A stretch of 64,000 nt of DNA, from the NCBI RefSeq assembly GCF_014705715.1, contig NZ_JACXLC010000001.1:2541860-2605859 (forward strand). The letters are read 5' to 3'. Positions within the stretch are counted from its first letter, which is position 1. Every line of letters starts with the position of its first letter. A program made the translations under genes and the position numbers. Source of the DNA: Erythrobacter rubeus. Its GTDB lineage: Bacteria; Pseudomonadota; Alphaproteobacteria; Sphingomonadales; Sphingomonadaceae. Under the pieces are notes generated by a model. That model had not been told where the DNA came from, did no database searches, and saw nothing but the letters and a program-made list of their open reading frames with translations. This document shows, piece by piece, positions 37,640-47,517 of the stretch.

Positions 37640-38437
37640 TTACAGCCCCCTGAAAACCGCCTCGCGCTTCTCGATGAGGGCGGCGATACCTTCGGCATGG
37701 TCATAGGTAGTGTGCATCATCGCCTGCGTATTGGCCGCCAATTCGAGTGCGGTGTCATAGCCGACCTGCTGACCCTGCCGCAGGAGCATCTTCGATTGCC
37801 GAAGCGAATGCGGCGGCATCATTGCAATCCGGCCTGCAAGCGCTCGGGCCTCCTCGACAAGCGCGTCGTGCGCGACCACCCGGCTAACCAAGCCCCATTC
37901 GCGCGCTGTTTCCGCATCGATCACGTCGCCGGTGTAGAACAGCTCCGCAGCACGGCTCATCCCGATGACACGCGGCAGTATCCAGGTGCCGCCATCGCCC
38001 GGGATGATCCCGAGCTTCAGAAAAGTGACACCGAATTTCGCCTTTTCGCTGGCGATCCGAATATCGGCGAGGCAAGCCACGTCGCAGCCAAGACCGATGG
38101 CCGGTCCATTAACCGCAGCGATGACCGGCACACGCAGGCCGTGAAGCGCCCGCAACATGATGTGGATATTGTCGCGGTATCCATCGGAGATCGCCGGGGT
38201 GGAGCCGCCAAACGTGCCAGTCCGGTCGCGCATGGCCTTGATGTCGCCGCCGGCGCTGAAAGCCCTTCCCGCCCCCGTCAGGATGACGCAGCGCACATCC
38301 ATGTCGCGATCGATCGCATCGCAGGCCGCGCGGAATTCTGCTCCATCGCCAGGCGCACCGAGCGGGTTCATCGTCTCCCCGCGATCGATGGTGAGCGTGG
38401 TGACGGGGCCGTCCTGCGCGATCTTGAGTAGGCTCAT
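37640..38437 (-). CDS. enoyl-CoA hydratase/isomerase (crotonase) family protein
   Basis: 265 residues. The oxyanion-hole loops are GRAFSAGGDIKAM and VNGPAIGLGCDVACLADIRIA. FLKLGIIPGDGGTW has a Gly-Asp where typical crotonases have the second catalytic Glu. It acts on a CoA thioester, probably in fatty-acid or aromatic degradation. The pathway cannot be fixed from the neighbours. Confidence 0.9.
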   Translation of the reverse strand: MSLLKIAQDGPVTTLTIDRGETMNPLGAPGDGAEFRAACDAIDRDMDVRCVILTGAGRAFSAGGDIKAMRDRTGTFGGSTPAISDGYRDNIHIMLRALHGLRVPVIAAVNGPAIGLGCDVACLADIRIASEKAKFGVTFLKLGIIPGDGGTWILPRVIGMSRAAELFYTGDVIDAETAREWGLVSRVVAHDALVEEARALAGRIAMMPPHSLRQSKMLLRQGQQVGYDTALELAANTQAMMHTTYDHAEGIAALIEKREAVFRGL

Positions 38438-38606
38438 CGGGAAATCCTTTCACCGCGCGTCATGCCATCACCACCGCGTGACGTCACCCCGGCAGCGCGC
38501 GAGTGTCGCATGCGCACTTATCGTCATCCAATGATCGCAGCCGGGTGGAAAGCGACCGCCACCGCTCCTAGAACTCACGGCGTTCAACAAAGAAAGGCCA
38601 GTTCTG

Positions 38607-39734
38607 ATGCGTCTTCCCGCCATTCTGCTGTTCGTCGCTGCACTCCTGCCATGGGAAACCGTCAGCGCGGAGCAGCAAGGAGAGCAGCCGCTCGGCGAGA
38701 AACTTGCCGAATTCGACACGTTCGTGCGCGAATTTCGCGTGAAGAACACTGTCCTCAGCCTGTCCTATGCTGTGGTGAAGGATGGAGAAATCGTAGCCGC
38801 AGAGGGGATCGGTTGGCAGGACCACGATGCCGAAGAGCGAACCACTGCTGACACGAGCTATCTTGTCGCATCGATAACGAAGACATTCACCGCGGCGACA
38901 CTTCTCGGCATGGACGCGGACGGGATTATAGATCTCGATGCTCCCTTCACCGCATTGAGCGATTGGGATGGACGCTGCCAATGGCTGTCGACGAGCGGTT
39001 TTCCAATGGGCGGCGGTGTAGAACTGGAAGATGGGTACACCCCACCGCCGCTCGATTGCTCCGCGACGCTCAGTCTGCGCAACGTGCTGCAAATGCGTAT
39101 CCTCGGGGAGCCGGGAAGCAACTTCCTCTATAACCCGATTGTGTTCGGTCGCCTTTCGAACTGGGTCGAGGAACAGACCGGCGAGCCATTCGATGTGTGG
39201 GTTCGGCGCTACGTTCTTGATAAAGCGGAGCTTGCCAATATCGCTGCGGGATGGCGCGACCCCAAAGGCGGCGATGCGCTGCGGCTTCTGGCCCCACCGT
39301 TTCGCCACGCACCCGAACAGGACGACAATCTCGATCCCTCGGCACTGCCGAACCCGGAAATGAATGGCTCAAGTGGTATCATCGCGAGCGCACGCGCCCT
39401 CGCCGAATATTCGATCGCGCTCGATGAGGGCCGTATCCTCGATCCTGCGGTGCGCAACGAGATGTGGACGCCCCCTACCGAAACTGATGGAAGCATGGCG
39501 GGCTATGCCTATGGTTGGTGGACCCAGGAATGGAATGGTAAGCAGCTGGTCTGGCATGGGGGCTGGTGGCCGGATGCCTATGCCGGAATGCTCCTGAAAG
39601 TGCCCGGAGAGGGGCTAACCCTCGTCGCTCTTGGCAATACCGATGGGCTGAACTGGGAAAACCGCTTGCATGTCGCCGAGATCGAAAACTCTCCGCTTGC
39701 CCTGAAGTTTCTGGAGCTGTTTGCGGCTGACTGA
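38607..39734 (+). CDS. exported serine hydrolase, beta-lactamase/class C fold
   Basis: 375 residues with a signal peptide (MRLPAILLFVAALLP, cleavage near VSA). The penicillin-binding fold motifs are SITK (SxxK, in LVASITKTFTA) and HGG (LVWHGGWWPDAYA) near the C-terminus; a tyrosine in FLYNPIVFG is the candidate for the YxN motif. Such enzymes are esterases, D-amino peptidases or beta-lactamase-like. It converges on another serine hydrolase of the same superfamily. Confidence 0.87.
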   Translation: MRLPAILLFVAALLPWETVSAEQQGEQPLGEKLAEFDTFVREFRVKNTVLSLSYAVVKDGEIVAAEGIGWQDHDAEERTTADTSYLVASITKTFTAATLLGMDADGIIDLDAPFTALSDWDGRCQWLSTSGFPMGGGVELEDGYTPPPLDCSATLSLRNVLQMRILGEPGSNFLYNPIVFGRLSNWVEEQTGEPFDVWVRRYVLDKAELANIAAGWRDPKGGDALRLLAPPFRHAPEQDDNLDPSALPNPEMNGSSGIIASARALAEYSIALDEGRILDPAVRNEMWTPPTETDGSMAGYAYGWWTQEWNGKQLVWHGGWWPDAYAGMLLKVPGEGLTLVALGNTDGLNWENRLHVAEIENSPLALKFLELFAAD

Positions 39735-39770
39735 GGAATAAAAACGGGAGCGTGCTGCCCCGTCTATTCC
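39735..39770. terminator. bidirectional hairpin between two convergent serine hydrolase genes
   Basis: GGAATA (39735-39740) and ACGGG (39744-39748) pair with CCCGT (39759-39763) and TATTCC (39765-39770) around a 10-base loop. It covers the plus gene's stop region and the last bases of the minus gene. The A-rich and T-rich flanks inside the stem fit a two-way terminator. Confidence 0.55.
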
Positions 39771-40798
39771 GCTGCCTGCCTTTCCAGCAGATACGTCATG
39801 GCGCCGCGCTCGATAATGTCGCGCGAAATCTGGTGCATTCCCGGCTTGTTGTAATTGGTGGCAACCACGGTGATGACCGCATCGAGCTCTTCGAGCAACA
39901 CGACCATATTGCCGCCATTGCCGGACATGTACCAACCCGAAGTGGCGAATTCGCCGCTTCGAAACGCGCTCAGCCACCATAGATAGCCGTAATCCGCGTT
40001 GCCGGTCGCGCGAACATGCGGCGTGAGCATCTCGCCGATCCAGGCGGCGGGCACGAGCTGCTGCCCGCCATGTGCTCCGCCATTGAGCACAAGTCTGCCG
40101 ATCTTCACCAGGTCACGAGGGCGCATTTCAATCTGGCCGCCGGCCTGAATTTCGCCCGAGCGTGAGCGCTTCCACTGGAAATCGGTAATGCCCAGCGGAT
40201 CGAACAGCGTGCGCTGCACATAGGTGTCGAAGCGCTCGCCCGACTGCTTCTCGATATACTGGCCGGTCATGAACACTCCGGCCGTGCAATAGGAAAAACG
40301 GCCGAAACCCTTGCGGTCGCGCACGTAGTCCTGCTGCACCGGGATGCTCAGTGCGTGCGGGACCCACTCCCGCTTGGGATACATCTTGTCTTCCTGCCCG
40401 GGTGAAGACTGGTCCCAGTCGTTGCAATCGAGCGCCGAGGACATCGAAACAAGATCGCGGAGGGTTATGCTGCTGTGTTTCGCCGATCCGCCCAAGGCCG
40501 CGAGCGGATTTTCATCCAGTGACGGGACAACGCCATCCGCCATCGCCCGGCCCAGTGCCAGCGCCGTGATCGACTTGCCTGCGGAGCGGATATCGAAGCG
40601 GTCGCCCGCCTCCGCGCCGTCGAAATATCGCTCGTACAGAACTTCTCCGCCCTGTTCGATGATCACCGCTTTGACTTCGCCGAGCTGGCCCTCTTCTATC
40701 ACCCTCTCAACTCGCTCCATTACGTCGTTCGCCAACGCACCCGCGGGCAAAAGGGAAATCGTGGCAAGGAGAGCGATCGCGCGGAGAAATAACTTCAT
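39764..40798 (-). CDS. exported serine hydrolase, beta-lactamase family
   Basis: 344 residues from ATG 40798 with signal peptide MKLFLRAIALLATISLLPAG. An upstream in-frame start at 40888 lacks a signal and is not favoured. SxxK is SAGK in FDIRSAGKSITALAL; FSYCTAGVFM has Tyr-x-Thr in the second motif position; the C-terminal HxG equivalent reads SGNGGN. It is probably an envelope esterase or peptidase of unknown substrate. Confidence 0.87.
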   Translation of the reverse strand: MKLFLRAIALLATISLLPAGALANDVMERVERVIEEGQLGEVKAVIIEQGGEVLYERYFDGAEAGDRFDIRSAGKSITALALGRAMADGVVPSLDENPLAALGGSAKHSSITLRDLVSMSSALDCNDWDQSSPGQEDKMYPKREWVPHALSIPVQQDYVRDRKGFGRFSYCTAGVFMTGQYIEKQSGERFDTYVQRTLFDPLGITDFQWKRSRSGEIQAGGQIEMRPRDLVKIGRLVLNGGAHGGQQLVPAAWIGEMLTPHVRATGNADYGYLWWLSAFRSGEFATSGWYMSGNGGNMVVLLEELDAVITVVATNYNKPGMHQISRDIIERGAMTYLLERQAAE

Positions 40799-40970
40799 GC
40801 CTAAAGGATTAAGCGAGCCAATCTTGCCGCACAACGACTGCAGAGTCAGAATTTTTCTGCGAAGCGCGGCGTTTTGGTGATCCTGCAAAGCAGCGTTTGA
40901 TTTCTGCGCGGTTGCGTCTAATCGACTGGAACCTCAATTCCTTCGTAAGATTATGTGTATTATAGGAATT

Positions 40971-41003
40971 TGCCGAATCCTCTCCCCCTCACGGCATTCG
41001 GCA
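40971..41003 (+). promoter_or_regulatory. leader hairpin just upstream of the mlaA-like gene
   Basis: TGCCGAAT (40971-40978) and ATTCGGCA (40996-41003) are perfect 8-bp arms around a 17-base pyrimidine-rich loop, 15 bases before the ATG. A TATTAT box at 40958-40963 is a possible -10, so the hairpin would be at the very 5' end of the transcript. It could stabilise the mRNA or bind a regulator. Confidence 0.35.
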
Positions 41004-41018
41004 TCTTGGAGAATTTGA

Positions 41019-42134
41019 ATGCCCCACGCCTCGTTCGCCGTTTTGACTTCGCCGATGCTGATCAGCGCTGTCCCTCCGGCAGAAGCTGTTGAAACGGCTG
41101 CGCTCGCACCCCGACCGGCCGTTACCGCCGCGTACAGGGAGCCTGATACCACGGTGATGCCGCTGTCTTGGTCGCTGGCGCTGGTGCAGGACAGTGCGGA
41201 AACGCAATCGGGCGAGCAGCAAGGGCCGCAAGATCCGGATGCTCAGGATGACGAGACCGAAATCGTTGTCGAGGGCGAGACCGGGGAGCGCGAACGCGAC
41301 CCAATGGGCGCGGTGAATGAGACAAGTTACCGGATAACGCAGCAGCTTGACGATGTCTTCGTCGAACCGCTCGCGTACGGATATCGCGACGGGCTCCCCG
41401 GTCCGATCCGCGACGGGCTCGGCAATGTGGTCCGCAACCTCAGAGAGCCTGCCAACTTCCTCAATTTCCTGTTGCAGCTGAAGATCGGCAAGGCTTTCGA
41501 GACGCTCGGCCGCTTTGCGCTCAACAGCACGTTCGGACTAGCCGGGTTGATCGACGTTGCGGGCATGCCGGGTATCGGCCTTCCCTACAGGCGCAATGGC
41601 TTTGCCAACACGCTGGGCTTTTACGGTGTCGATACAGGCGCATATCTGTATCTGCCGATCACTGGAGCCACGACGGTGCGCGACCTGATCGGAAGCACGC
41701 TCGATCAGGCCGTCCTTCCGGTGGCGGTCGGCGCACCATTCAACACGTTCGAATATGCAGCGCCCTACTTCGTGATCAGCAACCTCGAAGCCCGGCTTGA
41801 GGTCGATGAAGAGCTGGAGCGGATCGAAGACACGGTCGATCCGTATGCTGCACGGCGTGATACCTATCTCGCCCGCCGCGAGCGCGAGATTGCCGCTCTG
41901 CGGGGCGAGGAAGTACCTGAAAAGCCCCGAATCCTTCAGGAAATCGATGGCGATATCGAACCGGGTGACCCGATGCTTGGCGAAGAGGACCTGGAAGAAG
42001 GCGATGAAGGATCGGATCAGGCCGACGAAGCCGTTGAGGACGCTACCGATGCTCCGCAGATCTCCGCGATCAGCCCGCGCGAGCTGCCGCCTATTGTTCC
42101 CATGATTGCGATCACGAAGCCGCGCACCCGCTGA
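41019..42134 (+). CDS. mlaA: MlaA/VacJ family protein without lipobox
   Basis: 371 residues. The core (about 95-290) has the MlaA signature: NVVRNLREPANFLNFLLQ, FALNSTFGLAGLIDVA and GFYGVDTGAYLYLPI. MlaA sits in the outer membrane and removes misplaced phospholipids. Two oddities: the protein has no Cys at all, so it cannot be a lipoprotein, and the N-terminus lacks the positive charges of a normal signal peptide although a stop codon lies directly upstream of the ATG. The C-terminal 70 residues are very acidic. No other mla genes are in the window. Confidence 0.85.
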   Translation: MPHASFAVLTSPMLISAVPPAEAVETAALAPRPAVTAAYREPDTTVMPLSWSLALVQDSAETQSGEQQGPQDPDAQDDETEIVVEGETGERERDPMGAVNETSYRITQQLDDVFVEPLAYGYRDGLPGPIRDGLGNVVRNLREPANFLNFLLQLKIGKAFETLGRFALNSTFGLAGLIDVAGMPGIGLPYRRNGFANTLGFYGVDTGAYLYLPITGATTVRDLIGSTLDQAVLPVAVGAPFNTFEYAAPYFVISNLEARLEVDEELERIEDTVDPYAARRDTYLARREREIAALRGEEVPEKPRILQEIDGDIEPGDPMLGEEDLEEGDEGSDQADEAVEDATDAPQISAISPRELPPIVPMIAITKPRTR

Positions 42135-42177
42135 CCCAAGGCGTTAGCGGCCCGTTAGCCGGCAGCGATGCCTGCAA

Positions 42178-44103
42178 TCAAGCGCGCGCTTCCTCGTCCA
42201 CACTGGCCGAGTTGTGCTTGAGTGCCTTGAGCACTGTATCGACGATCTGCGGGGCGTTCAGCCCGGCTTCCTCGTACTGCTTGTCCGGCGCATCCTGATC
42301 CTGGAACATGTCCGGCAGGCGCATCGTGCGGACCTTCAATCCGGTATCGGTCAGGCCTTCGTCCGAAGCATAAGTGAGCACGTGCGCGCCGAGCCCGCCG
42401 ATGGCGCCCTCCTCGACCGTCACCACAACCTCATGCGTGCGCATCAGGCGCGCGATCAGGTCTTCGTCGAGCGGCTTGGCAAAACGCATGTCGGCAACGG
42501 TCGTCGAGAGGCCCTTAGCCTCGAGCGTGTCGGCTGCTTTCTTGGCCTCTTCCAGACGCGCGCCGAGCGACAGGATCGCGACCTTGCTGCCTTCGCGCAC
42601 GAGGCGGCCTTTGCCGATTTCCAGCTTTTCGAGTGTTTCGGGGATCGGTACGCCCGTGCCGCTGCCGCGCGGATAACGGAAGGCGATCGGCCCCTCATCA
42701 TATTCGGCTGCGGTGTAGGTCATGTGCGCGAGTTCGGCTTCGTCAGCAGCTGCCATCACCACCATGTTGGGCAAGGTTGCGAGATAGGTGATATCGAATG
42801 AGCCCGCGTGGGTGCAGCCATCCGCTCCCACAAGGCCTGCCCGATCGATGGCGAAACGAACCGGCAGGTTCTGGATCGCCACATCGTGCACCACCTGGTC
42901 ATAGGCGCGCTGCAGGAAGGTCGAATAGATCGCCGCGAACGGCCGCATACCCTGCGCGGCAAGCCCGGCGGCGAAGGTCACACCGTGCTGCTCGGCAATG
43001 CCCACATCGAAACTGCGATCCGGATGCGCTTTCGCAAAACGATCGACGCCAGTGCCCGATGGCATCGCCGCGGTGATGGCGCAGATGCGGCTGTCGTCAT
43101 CGGCCAGCTTGGCGAGCGTATCGCCGAACACGTTCTGGTAAGCCGGAGGACCCGCCGCGCCCTTGGTCTTTTCGCCGGTGACGACGTTGAATTTGGGCAC
43201 GCCGTGATATTTGTCGGCGCTTTCCTCGGCGTATTTGTAGCCCTTGCCTTTGGTTGTGACGACATGGATCAGGACCGGCCCTTCGGATGTGTCGCGAACA
43301 TTTTCCAGCACCGGGATGAGGTGATCGAGATTGTGTCCGTCGATCGGTCCGACATAGTAAAACCCGAGCTCTTCGAACAAAGTCCCGCCGGTCACCATGC
43401 CGCGGGTGTATTCTTCCGCCCTGCCGACCATCTCATGCATCCGGCGGCTCATTTTCTTGACCGCTTTCGAGGCGAGGCTGCGCAGGCCGAGATACTCGCT
43501 GGAGGAAACCATGCGCGCGAGGTATGCCGACAGCCCGCCCACTGGCGGCGCGATCGACATGTCGTTGTCATTGAGGATAACAACGAGGCGATTGCCCGCC
43601 TGCGCCGCATTGTTCATCGCCTCATAGGCCATGCCCGCGCTCATGGCGCCGTCGCCGATCACCGCGATACCGCGCCCCGGCCGGTCGTTTAGCTTGTTCG
43701 CCATCGCAAAACCGAGCGCCGCCGAAATCGACGTCGAGGAGTGCGCGGCGCCAAACGGATCGTACTCGCTCTCCGCACGCTTGGTAAAACCCGAAAGCCC
43801 GCCGCCCTGGCGCAAGGTCCGGATGCGGTCACGCCGCCCGGTCAGGATCTTGTGTGGGTAGCATTGATGTCCGACATCCCAGACAAGCTTGTCGTCCGGC
43901 GTATTGAATACGTAATGGATCGCGACAGTCAGTTCGACCACACCGAGACCTGAGCCCAGATGCCCGCCCGATGTGCTGACTGCATCGATCATCTCGGTCC
44001 GCAGTTCATCGGCGAGCTGGCGCAGCTGACCCGGTTCGAGTTGGCGGAGCTCGTCCGGTGTCGGGACCGTATCGAGCAAGGGAGTGTGGGGCTTCGAAGT
44101 CAT
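42178..44103 (-). CDS. dxs: 1-deoxy-D-xylulose-5-phosphate synthase
   Basis: First enzyme of the MEP isoprenoid pathway: pyruvate plus glyceraldehyde-3-phosphate to DXP, with thiamine diphosphate. 641 residues. The ThDP/Mg motif is [15 protein letters not shown] with [19 protein letters not shown]-like [11 protein letters not shown] and the central pyrimidine domain ([20 protein letters not shown]) are clear. Isoprenoids here would feed ubiquinone and probably carotenoids. It converges with mlaA and follows the Zur-like gene in the same direction. Confidence 0.96.
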   Translation of the reverse strand: MTSKPHTPLLDTVPTPDELRQLEPGQLRQLADELRTEMIDAVSTSGGHLGSGLGVVELTVAIHYVFNTPDDKLVWDVGHQCYPHKILTGRRDRIRTLRQGGGLSGFTKRAESEYDPFGAAHSSTSISAALGFAMANKLNDRPGRGIAVIGDGAMSAGMAYEAMNNAAQAGNRLVVILNDNDMSIAPPVGGLSAYLARMVSSSEYLGLRSLASKAVKKMSRRMHEMVGRAEEYTRGMVTGGTLFEELGFYYVGPIDGHNLDHLIPVLENVRDTSEGPVLIHVVTTKGKGYKYAEESADKYHGVPKFNVVTGEKTKGAAGPPAYQNVFGDTLAKLADDDSRICAITAAMPSGTGVDRFAKAHPDRSFDVGIAEQHGVTFAAGLAAQGMRPFAAIYSTFLQRAYDQVVHDVAIQNLPVRFAIDRAGLVGADGCTHAGSFDITYLATLPNMVVMAAADEAELAHMTYTAAEYDEGPIAFRYPRGSGTGVPIPETLEKLEIGKGRLVREGSKVAILSLGARLEEAKKAADTLEAKGLSTTVADMRFAKPLDEDLIARLMRTHEVVVTVEEGAIGGLGAHVLTYASDEGLTDTGLKVRTMRLPDMFQDQDAPDKQYEEAGLNAPQIVDTVLKALKHNSASVDEEARA

Positions 44104-44127
44104 GAAATTCGCTCTACACCTTCAAAA

Positions 44128-44191
44128 CCAAACTGTCGATGAACGGTTTGTCGCTCGCAGAGCACGCTTCATCGATAGTTTGTCAGTTTGG
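44128..44191. promoter_or_regulatory. long inverted repeat between the Fur/Zur gene and dxs
   Basis: AAACTGTCGATGAA (44130-44143) and TTCATCGATAGTTT (44168-44181) pair over 13 of 14 positions; the loop itself contains a short GCTC/GAGC stem. A second pair, CCAAACTG (44128-44135) and CAGTTTGG (44184-44191), is perfect. On the minus strand a T-rich stretch follows, so it may be a terminator for the regulator gene, an operator for dxs, or both. Confidence 0.5.
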
Positions 44192-44244
44192 CCCGACGAC
44201 CCTTGCGTCAATCGCACCTGACAGAGCGGGCAAAGCGCAATTGT

Positions 44245-44712
44245 TCAGGCGCACGCACGGCACAGGCCGCGAATCTCGAGCACCGGGCGCTCCGGTTTGA
44301 ACCCACGCGCGCTTGCGAGACCGCGAACAGTGCGGCTAACCTCCTCATCGTCGATATGAGTGGCCTCGCCGCATTCATCGCAGACGAGGAAAATGCAGTC
44401 GTGCTCGCAGCCCGGATGGGTGTTGGCGAGATAGGCGTTCGAGCTTTCGACGCGGAGCGCCAGATTGTTCGCCACGAACAGGTCGAGGATGCGGTAGACG
44501 CTGTTCGGCGCGACACGCTTGCCCCGGGCCTTCGAAAGGTTGTCGGCAATGTCATAGGCCGATGCAGGCCGTTCATGCCGGGCTAGCTCGGTAAAGACCG
44601 ATTGCCGCATGCCGGTCCATTGCTCGCCCGAATTGGTCAGTGCATCGCGCGCCGCTTCGATCAGCGTTTCGCCGCTATGCTCCTTGTGCGCGTGTGCGTG
44701 TGATTGTGCCAT
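44245..44712 (-). CDS. zur: Fur family metalloregulator, probably zinc-responsive Zur
   Basis: 155 residues from ATG 44712. Winged helix at about 15-85 (MRQSVFTELARHERPASAYD, RVAPNSVYRILDLFVANNL), then the metal/dimer domain with CDEC and CRAC, the structural zinc pairs of Zur-type members. The N-terminus is His-rich (SHAHAHKEH). Zur rather than Fur is suggested by the C-terminal CxxC and lack of the HHDH motif, but this is by eye. A longer frame running upstream over msrA is spurious. Confidence 0.82.
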   Translation of the reverse strand: MAQSHAHAHKEHSGETLIEAARDALTNSGEQWTGMRQSVFTELARHERPASAYDIADNLSKARGKRVAPNSVYRILDLFVANNLALRVESSNAYLANTHPGCEHDCIFLVCDECGEATHIDDEEVSRTVRGLASARGFKPERPVLEIRGLCRACA

Positions 44713-44771
44713 GCCCGCAGATATAGGCACCGAATGGGTCCGAGCCAAGCCAGCCGAGGGATGTTTACCCG

Positions 44772-45470
44772 TCAGGCGCCATCGCGAAGGAAGGCGGATT
44801 GGTAATCGGCCGGAAACATGGCTTTCAGTGCGCGAACCTTCGGCGCATCCCACCGGATGATGTATCCGTGACGCGGGTTCTTGGCCATGAAGTCCTGATG
44901 ATAGCTTCCCGCCGCATAGAATTTGCGGTGCTTCTCGATATTGGTGACGACAGGGCGGTTCCAGACACCCGATGCGTCCATTTGTGCAAGATAGGCCTCT
45001 GCCACCGCGCGCTGTTCTGCATTCACCGGAACGAGCGCGCTGCGATAGTGCGAACCCACGTCGGGGCCCTGGCGGTTCTTGAGGGTGGGATCGGCGACGA
45101 CCGAGAAGAAGATCTGCAAAAGCTCGTCGTAGCGCACGACATAGGGATCGTACGTGATCATCACCGCTTCGGCATGGTTTGTCCCACCGGAAATGATGCG
45201 GTTGTAGCTGGCAGTTCCAGCCGAACCTCCGTGAAAGCCGGATACCGCCGATTTCACGCCTTTGACGTGGCTGAACACGCCCTCGACGCCCCAGAAACAG
45301 CCACCGGCGAAGATCGCGGTCTTCAGACCGGCGCCCTCCTTGGCGATGCGCTTGGGCGCGGGAGCGTTGACGGGTTCTTCGAGCGCTTGCGCCGGCGAGG
45401 CGCAGCCATTGAGTGTGAGCGTACCGGCGGCAAGAGCGAGCGCAAACACTCGCCTGGCGCCAGGAATCAT
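44772..45470 (-). CDS. msrA: peptide-methionine (S)-S-oxide reductase, predicted lipoprotein
   Basis: 232 residues. A signal peptide ends in the lipobox TLNGCASPAQA, so the enzyme is probably membrane-anchored outside the cytoplasm. The catalytic motif is AGGCFWGVEGVF, followed by GFHGGSAGTASYN and DPYVVRYDELLQIFF. It repairs Met-S-sulfoxide and complements the exported MsrB at 23 kb. It overlaps the upstream small membrane protein gene by 4 bp. Confidence 0.93.
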   Translation of the reverse strand: MIPGARRVFALALAAGTLTLNGCASPAQALEEPVNAPAPKRIAKEGAGLKTAIFAGGCFWGVEGVFSHVKGVKSAVSGFHGGSAGTASYNRIISGGTNHAEAVMITYDPYVVRYDELLQIFFSVVADPTLKNRQGPDVGSHYRSALVPVNAEQRAVAEAYLAQMDASGVWNRPVVTNIEKHRKFYAAGSYHQDFMAKNPRHGYIIRWDAPKVRALKAMFPADYQSAFLRDGA

Positions 45471-45646
45471 TCCTCGATAACCCAGAAATCGTCCGATGGC
45501 TGGGGCGCTTCGAAGGTCTGTGCGGCCTGTGCAGGCGGCGAAATGAGATCGCTGATATGATCGAATGACGCCGCGCCAACCATCAACGTGCCGGCGACGA
45601 AGCCGATGGCGAAGTTGCGATAAAGATCGGGGCTGAATAGGGTCAT
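45467..45646 (-). CDS. small membrane protein, 59 aa, coupled to msrA
   Basis: From ATG 45646 to the 4-bp overlap with msrA. One membrane segment at about residues 10-26 (NFAIGFVAGTLMVGAASF) and a short acidic tail ending DDFWVIEE. The family is not recognised. Its coupling to msrA suggests joint expression, perhaps as a helper at the membrane. Confidence 0.6.
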   Translation of the reverse strand: MTLFSPDLYRNFAIGFVAGTLMVGAASFDHISDLISPPAQAAQTFEAPQPSDDFWVIEE

Positions 45647-45775
45647 AAGCGGTCTCTGAGGGTCTAATTCGTATATCTTGGGGCCCGTGTAGAATCGGCT
45701 CGCTTGCGCGGGACTGAATGGGTCCTTCAGACTGTTGTTCGTTACGGAACCTGATTTAGTTACGCCCCCACGCAC

Positions 45776-45813
45776 AAAAAAGATGAGCGGCGGGTAGAAC
45801 CTCTTTCCGCTCA
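45776..45813 (-). terminator. rho-independent terminator after purH
   Basis: TGAGCGG (45784-45790) and CCGCTCA (45807-45813) form a 7-bp stem. Read on the minus strand it is followed by ATCTTTTTT (complement of the A run 45776-45781). It lies 61 bp after the purH stop and would end the rpe-heparinase-purH transcript. Confidence 0.8.
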
Positions 45814-45873
45814 CGAAGAAGGAATTGTGCAGGGTAAGTGGCCTTTGCCCTCGCTCAGCCAGCGAGGTGCGGA

Positions 45874-47496
45874 TCAGTGCCGGAAATGCCGCATCCCGGT
45901 GAAGACCATCGCGAGACCTGCATCATCGGCGGCGGCAATGACTTCCTCGTCGCGGATCGATCCGCCCGGCTGAATCACCGCCGTCGCGCCCGCTTCCGCG
46001 GCCGATATCAGTCCATCGGCGAAGGGGAAGAACGCATCGGAGGCGACCGCGCTTCCCACGGTGCGGGGCTGCGCCCATTCGTAGGTTTCGGCGGCTTCCT
46101 TTGCCTTGATCGCGGCGATGCGCGCCGAATCGCGGCGGTTCATCTGCCCCGCGCCGATCCCGGCGGTCGCGCCGTCCTTGGCATAGACGATCGCGTTCGA
46201 TTTGACGTGCCGCGCAACGGTCCAGGCGAACAGGCAGTCTTTGAGCTCCTGCTCGCTCGGTTCGCGCTTGGTTACGACCTTGAGGTCCCCGCGCGTCACC
46301 GCGCCATTGTCTCGCCCCTGGATGAGCATGCCGCCGGCGATGGTCTTCATCGCAAAGCCGCCCCGGCGCGGATCGGGAAGACCGCCGGTTTCGAGCAGCC
46401 GCAGGTTCTTCTTCTTGGCGAAGATCTCGCGCGCCTCCGCGCTGACCTTGGGCGCGATCACGACTTCGGCGAAGATGCTGGCAATGGCTTCTGCTGTAGC
46501 ACCGTCGAGTTCGGTGTTGACCGCGACGATCCCGCCAAATGCCGAAACGCTGTCGCATTGCAATGCATGGTTCCACGCATCCAGCAGCGACCCGCCCTGA
46601 GCCACACCGCAAGGATTGGCGTGCTTGACGATGACGACGGCGGGGTCCTCGCCTGCGAATTCGGCGGCTAGCTCCAGAGCGGCATCGGCATCGTTCAGAT
46701 TATTGTAGCTGAGCGCTTTGCCCTGCAATTGCTCGGCTTGCGGAACGCCGTTCGTCCCGGCCACCTGCGGAACATAGATCGCCGCCGATTGATGCGGATT
46801 CTCGCCGTAGCGCAAGGTATCCTCACGCTTGAATGCCAGCGGCATGGTCTCGGTGAACGGGGTCGCGCGCAGCGCTTCGGTGCCGAGCGGATGGGTGAAG
46901 GCATCGCCGAATGCGAACCAGTTGGCGATCGCCGCGTCATAGGCCGCCGTGCGCGCATAGGCTTTCCCCGCCATGCGAATGCGAAACGCGTCCGACGTCG
47001 CGCCGTCATTGGCGTCGAGCTCTTCCAGCAGCTCGGGATAATCCGCCGCATCGGTCATGATCGTCACGAAACCGTGGTTCTTCGCAGCGGAGCGCACCAT
47101 GCTGGGGCCGCCGATATCGATATTCTCGATGATCTCGTCGCGGCTAGCACCTTTCGCCACGGTCGCCTCGAACGGGTAGAGATTGACCACGACGAGGTCG
47201 ATCGCGCCAATATCGCGAGCCTCCATCGCCGCGACGTGCTCGTCATTGTCGCGCAGCGCGAGCAGGCCCCCATGCACTTTCGGATGGAGTGTCTTCACCC
47301 GTCCATCCATCATTTCGGGAAAGCCGGTCAGGTCCGACACATCGCGCACCTCGAGCCCCGCCTCGCGCAGTGTGCGCGCGGTGCCGCCGGTGCTGACAAG
47401 CTCCACCCCGCGCGCTGCGAGAGCGCAGCCCAATTCTGCAAGACCGCTTTTGTCGGACACTGAAAGCAGCGCCCGTTTGATCGTCGTCGAAGCCAA
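45874..47496 (-). CDS. purH: bifunctional AICAR formyltransferase / IMP cyclohydrolase
   Basis: Last two steps of purine synthesis. 540 residues, normal size. The N-terminal MGS-like cyclohydrolase domain ([40 protein letters not shown]) is followed by the AICAR transformylase domain ([32 protein letters not shown]). The start codon appears to be TTG at 47496, after AGAGGAATAGG. It is the last gene of the rpe-heparinase-purH operon, 21 bp behind its neighbour. Confidence 0.96.
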   Translation of the reverse strand: MASTTIKRALLSVSDKSGLAELGCALAARGVELVSTGGTARTLREAGLEVRDVSDLTGFPEMMDGRVKTLHPKVHGGLLALRDNDEHVAAMEARDIGAIDLVVVNLYPFEATVAKGASRDEIIENIDIGGPSMVRSAAKNHGFVTIMTDAADYPELLEELDANDGATSDAFRIRMAGKAYARTAAYDAAIANWFAFGDAFTHPLGTEALRATPFTETMPLAFKREDTLRYGENPHQSAAIYVPQVAGTNGVPQAEQLQGKALSYNNLNDADAALELAAEFAGEDPAVVIVKHANPCGVAQGGSLLDAWNHALQCDSVSAFGGIVAVNTELDGATAEAIASIFAEVVIAPKVSAEAREIFAKKKNLRLLETGGLPDPRRGGFAMKTIAGGMLIQGRDNGAVTRGDLKVVTKREPSEQELKDCLFAWTVARHVKSNAIVYAKDGATAGIGAGQMNRRDSARIAAIKAKEAAETYEWAQPRTVGSAVASDAFFPFADGLISAAEAGATAVIQPGGSIRDEEVIAAADDAGLAMVFTGMRHFRH

Positions 47497-47517
47497 GTGC
47501 CTATTCCTCTTCGGGCG

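Noticed and set aside
44713-45579. Upstream extension of the Fur/Zur reading frame across msrA
   Set aside because: It overlaps the whole msrA gene in another frame on the same strand; the ATG at 44712 gives a normal-length regulator.
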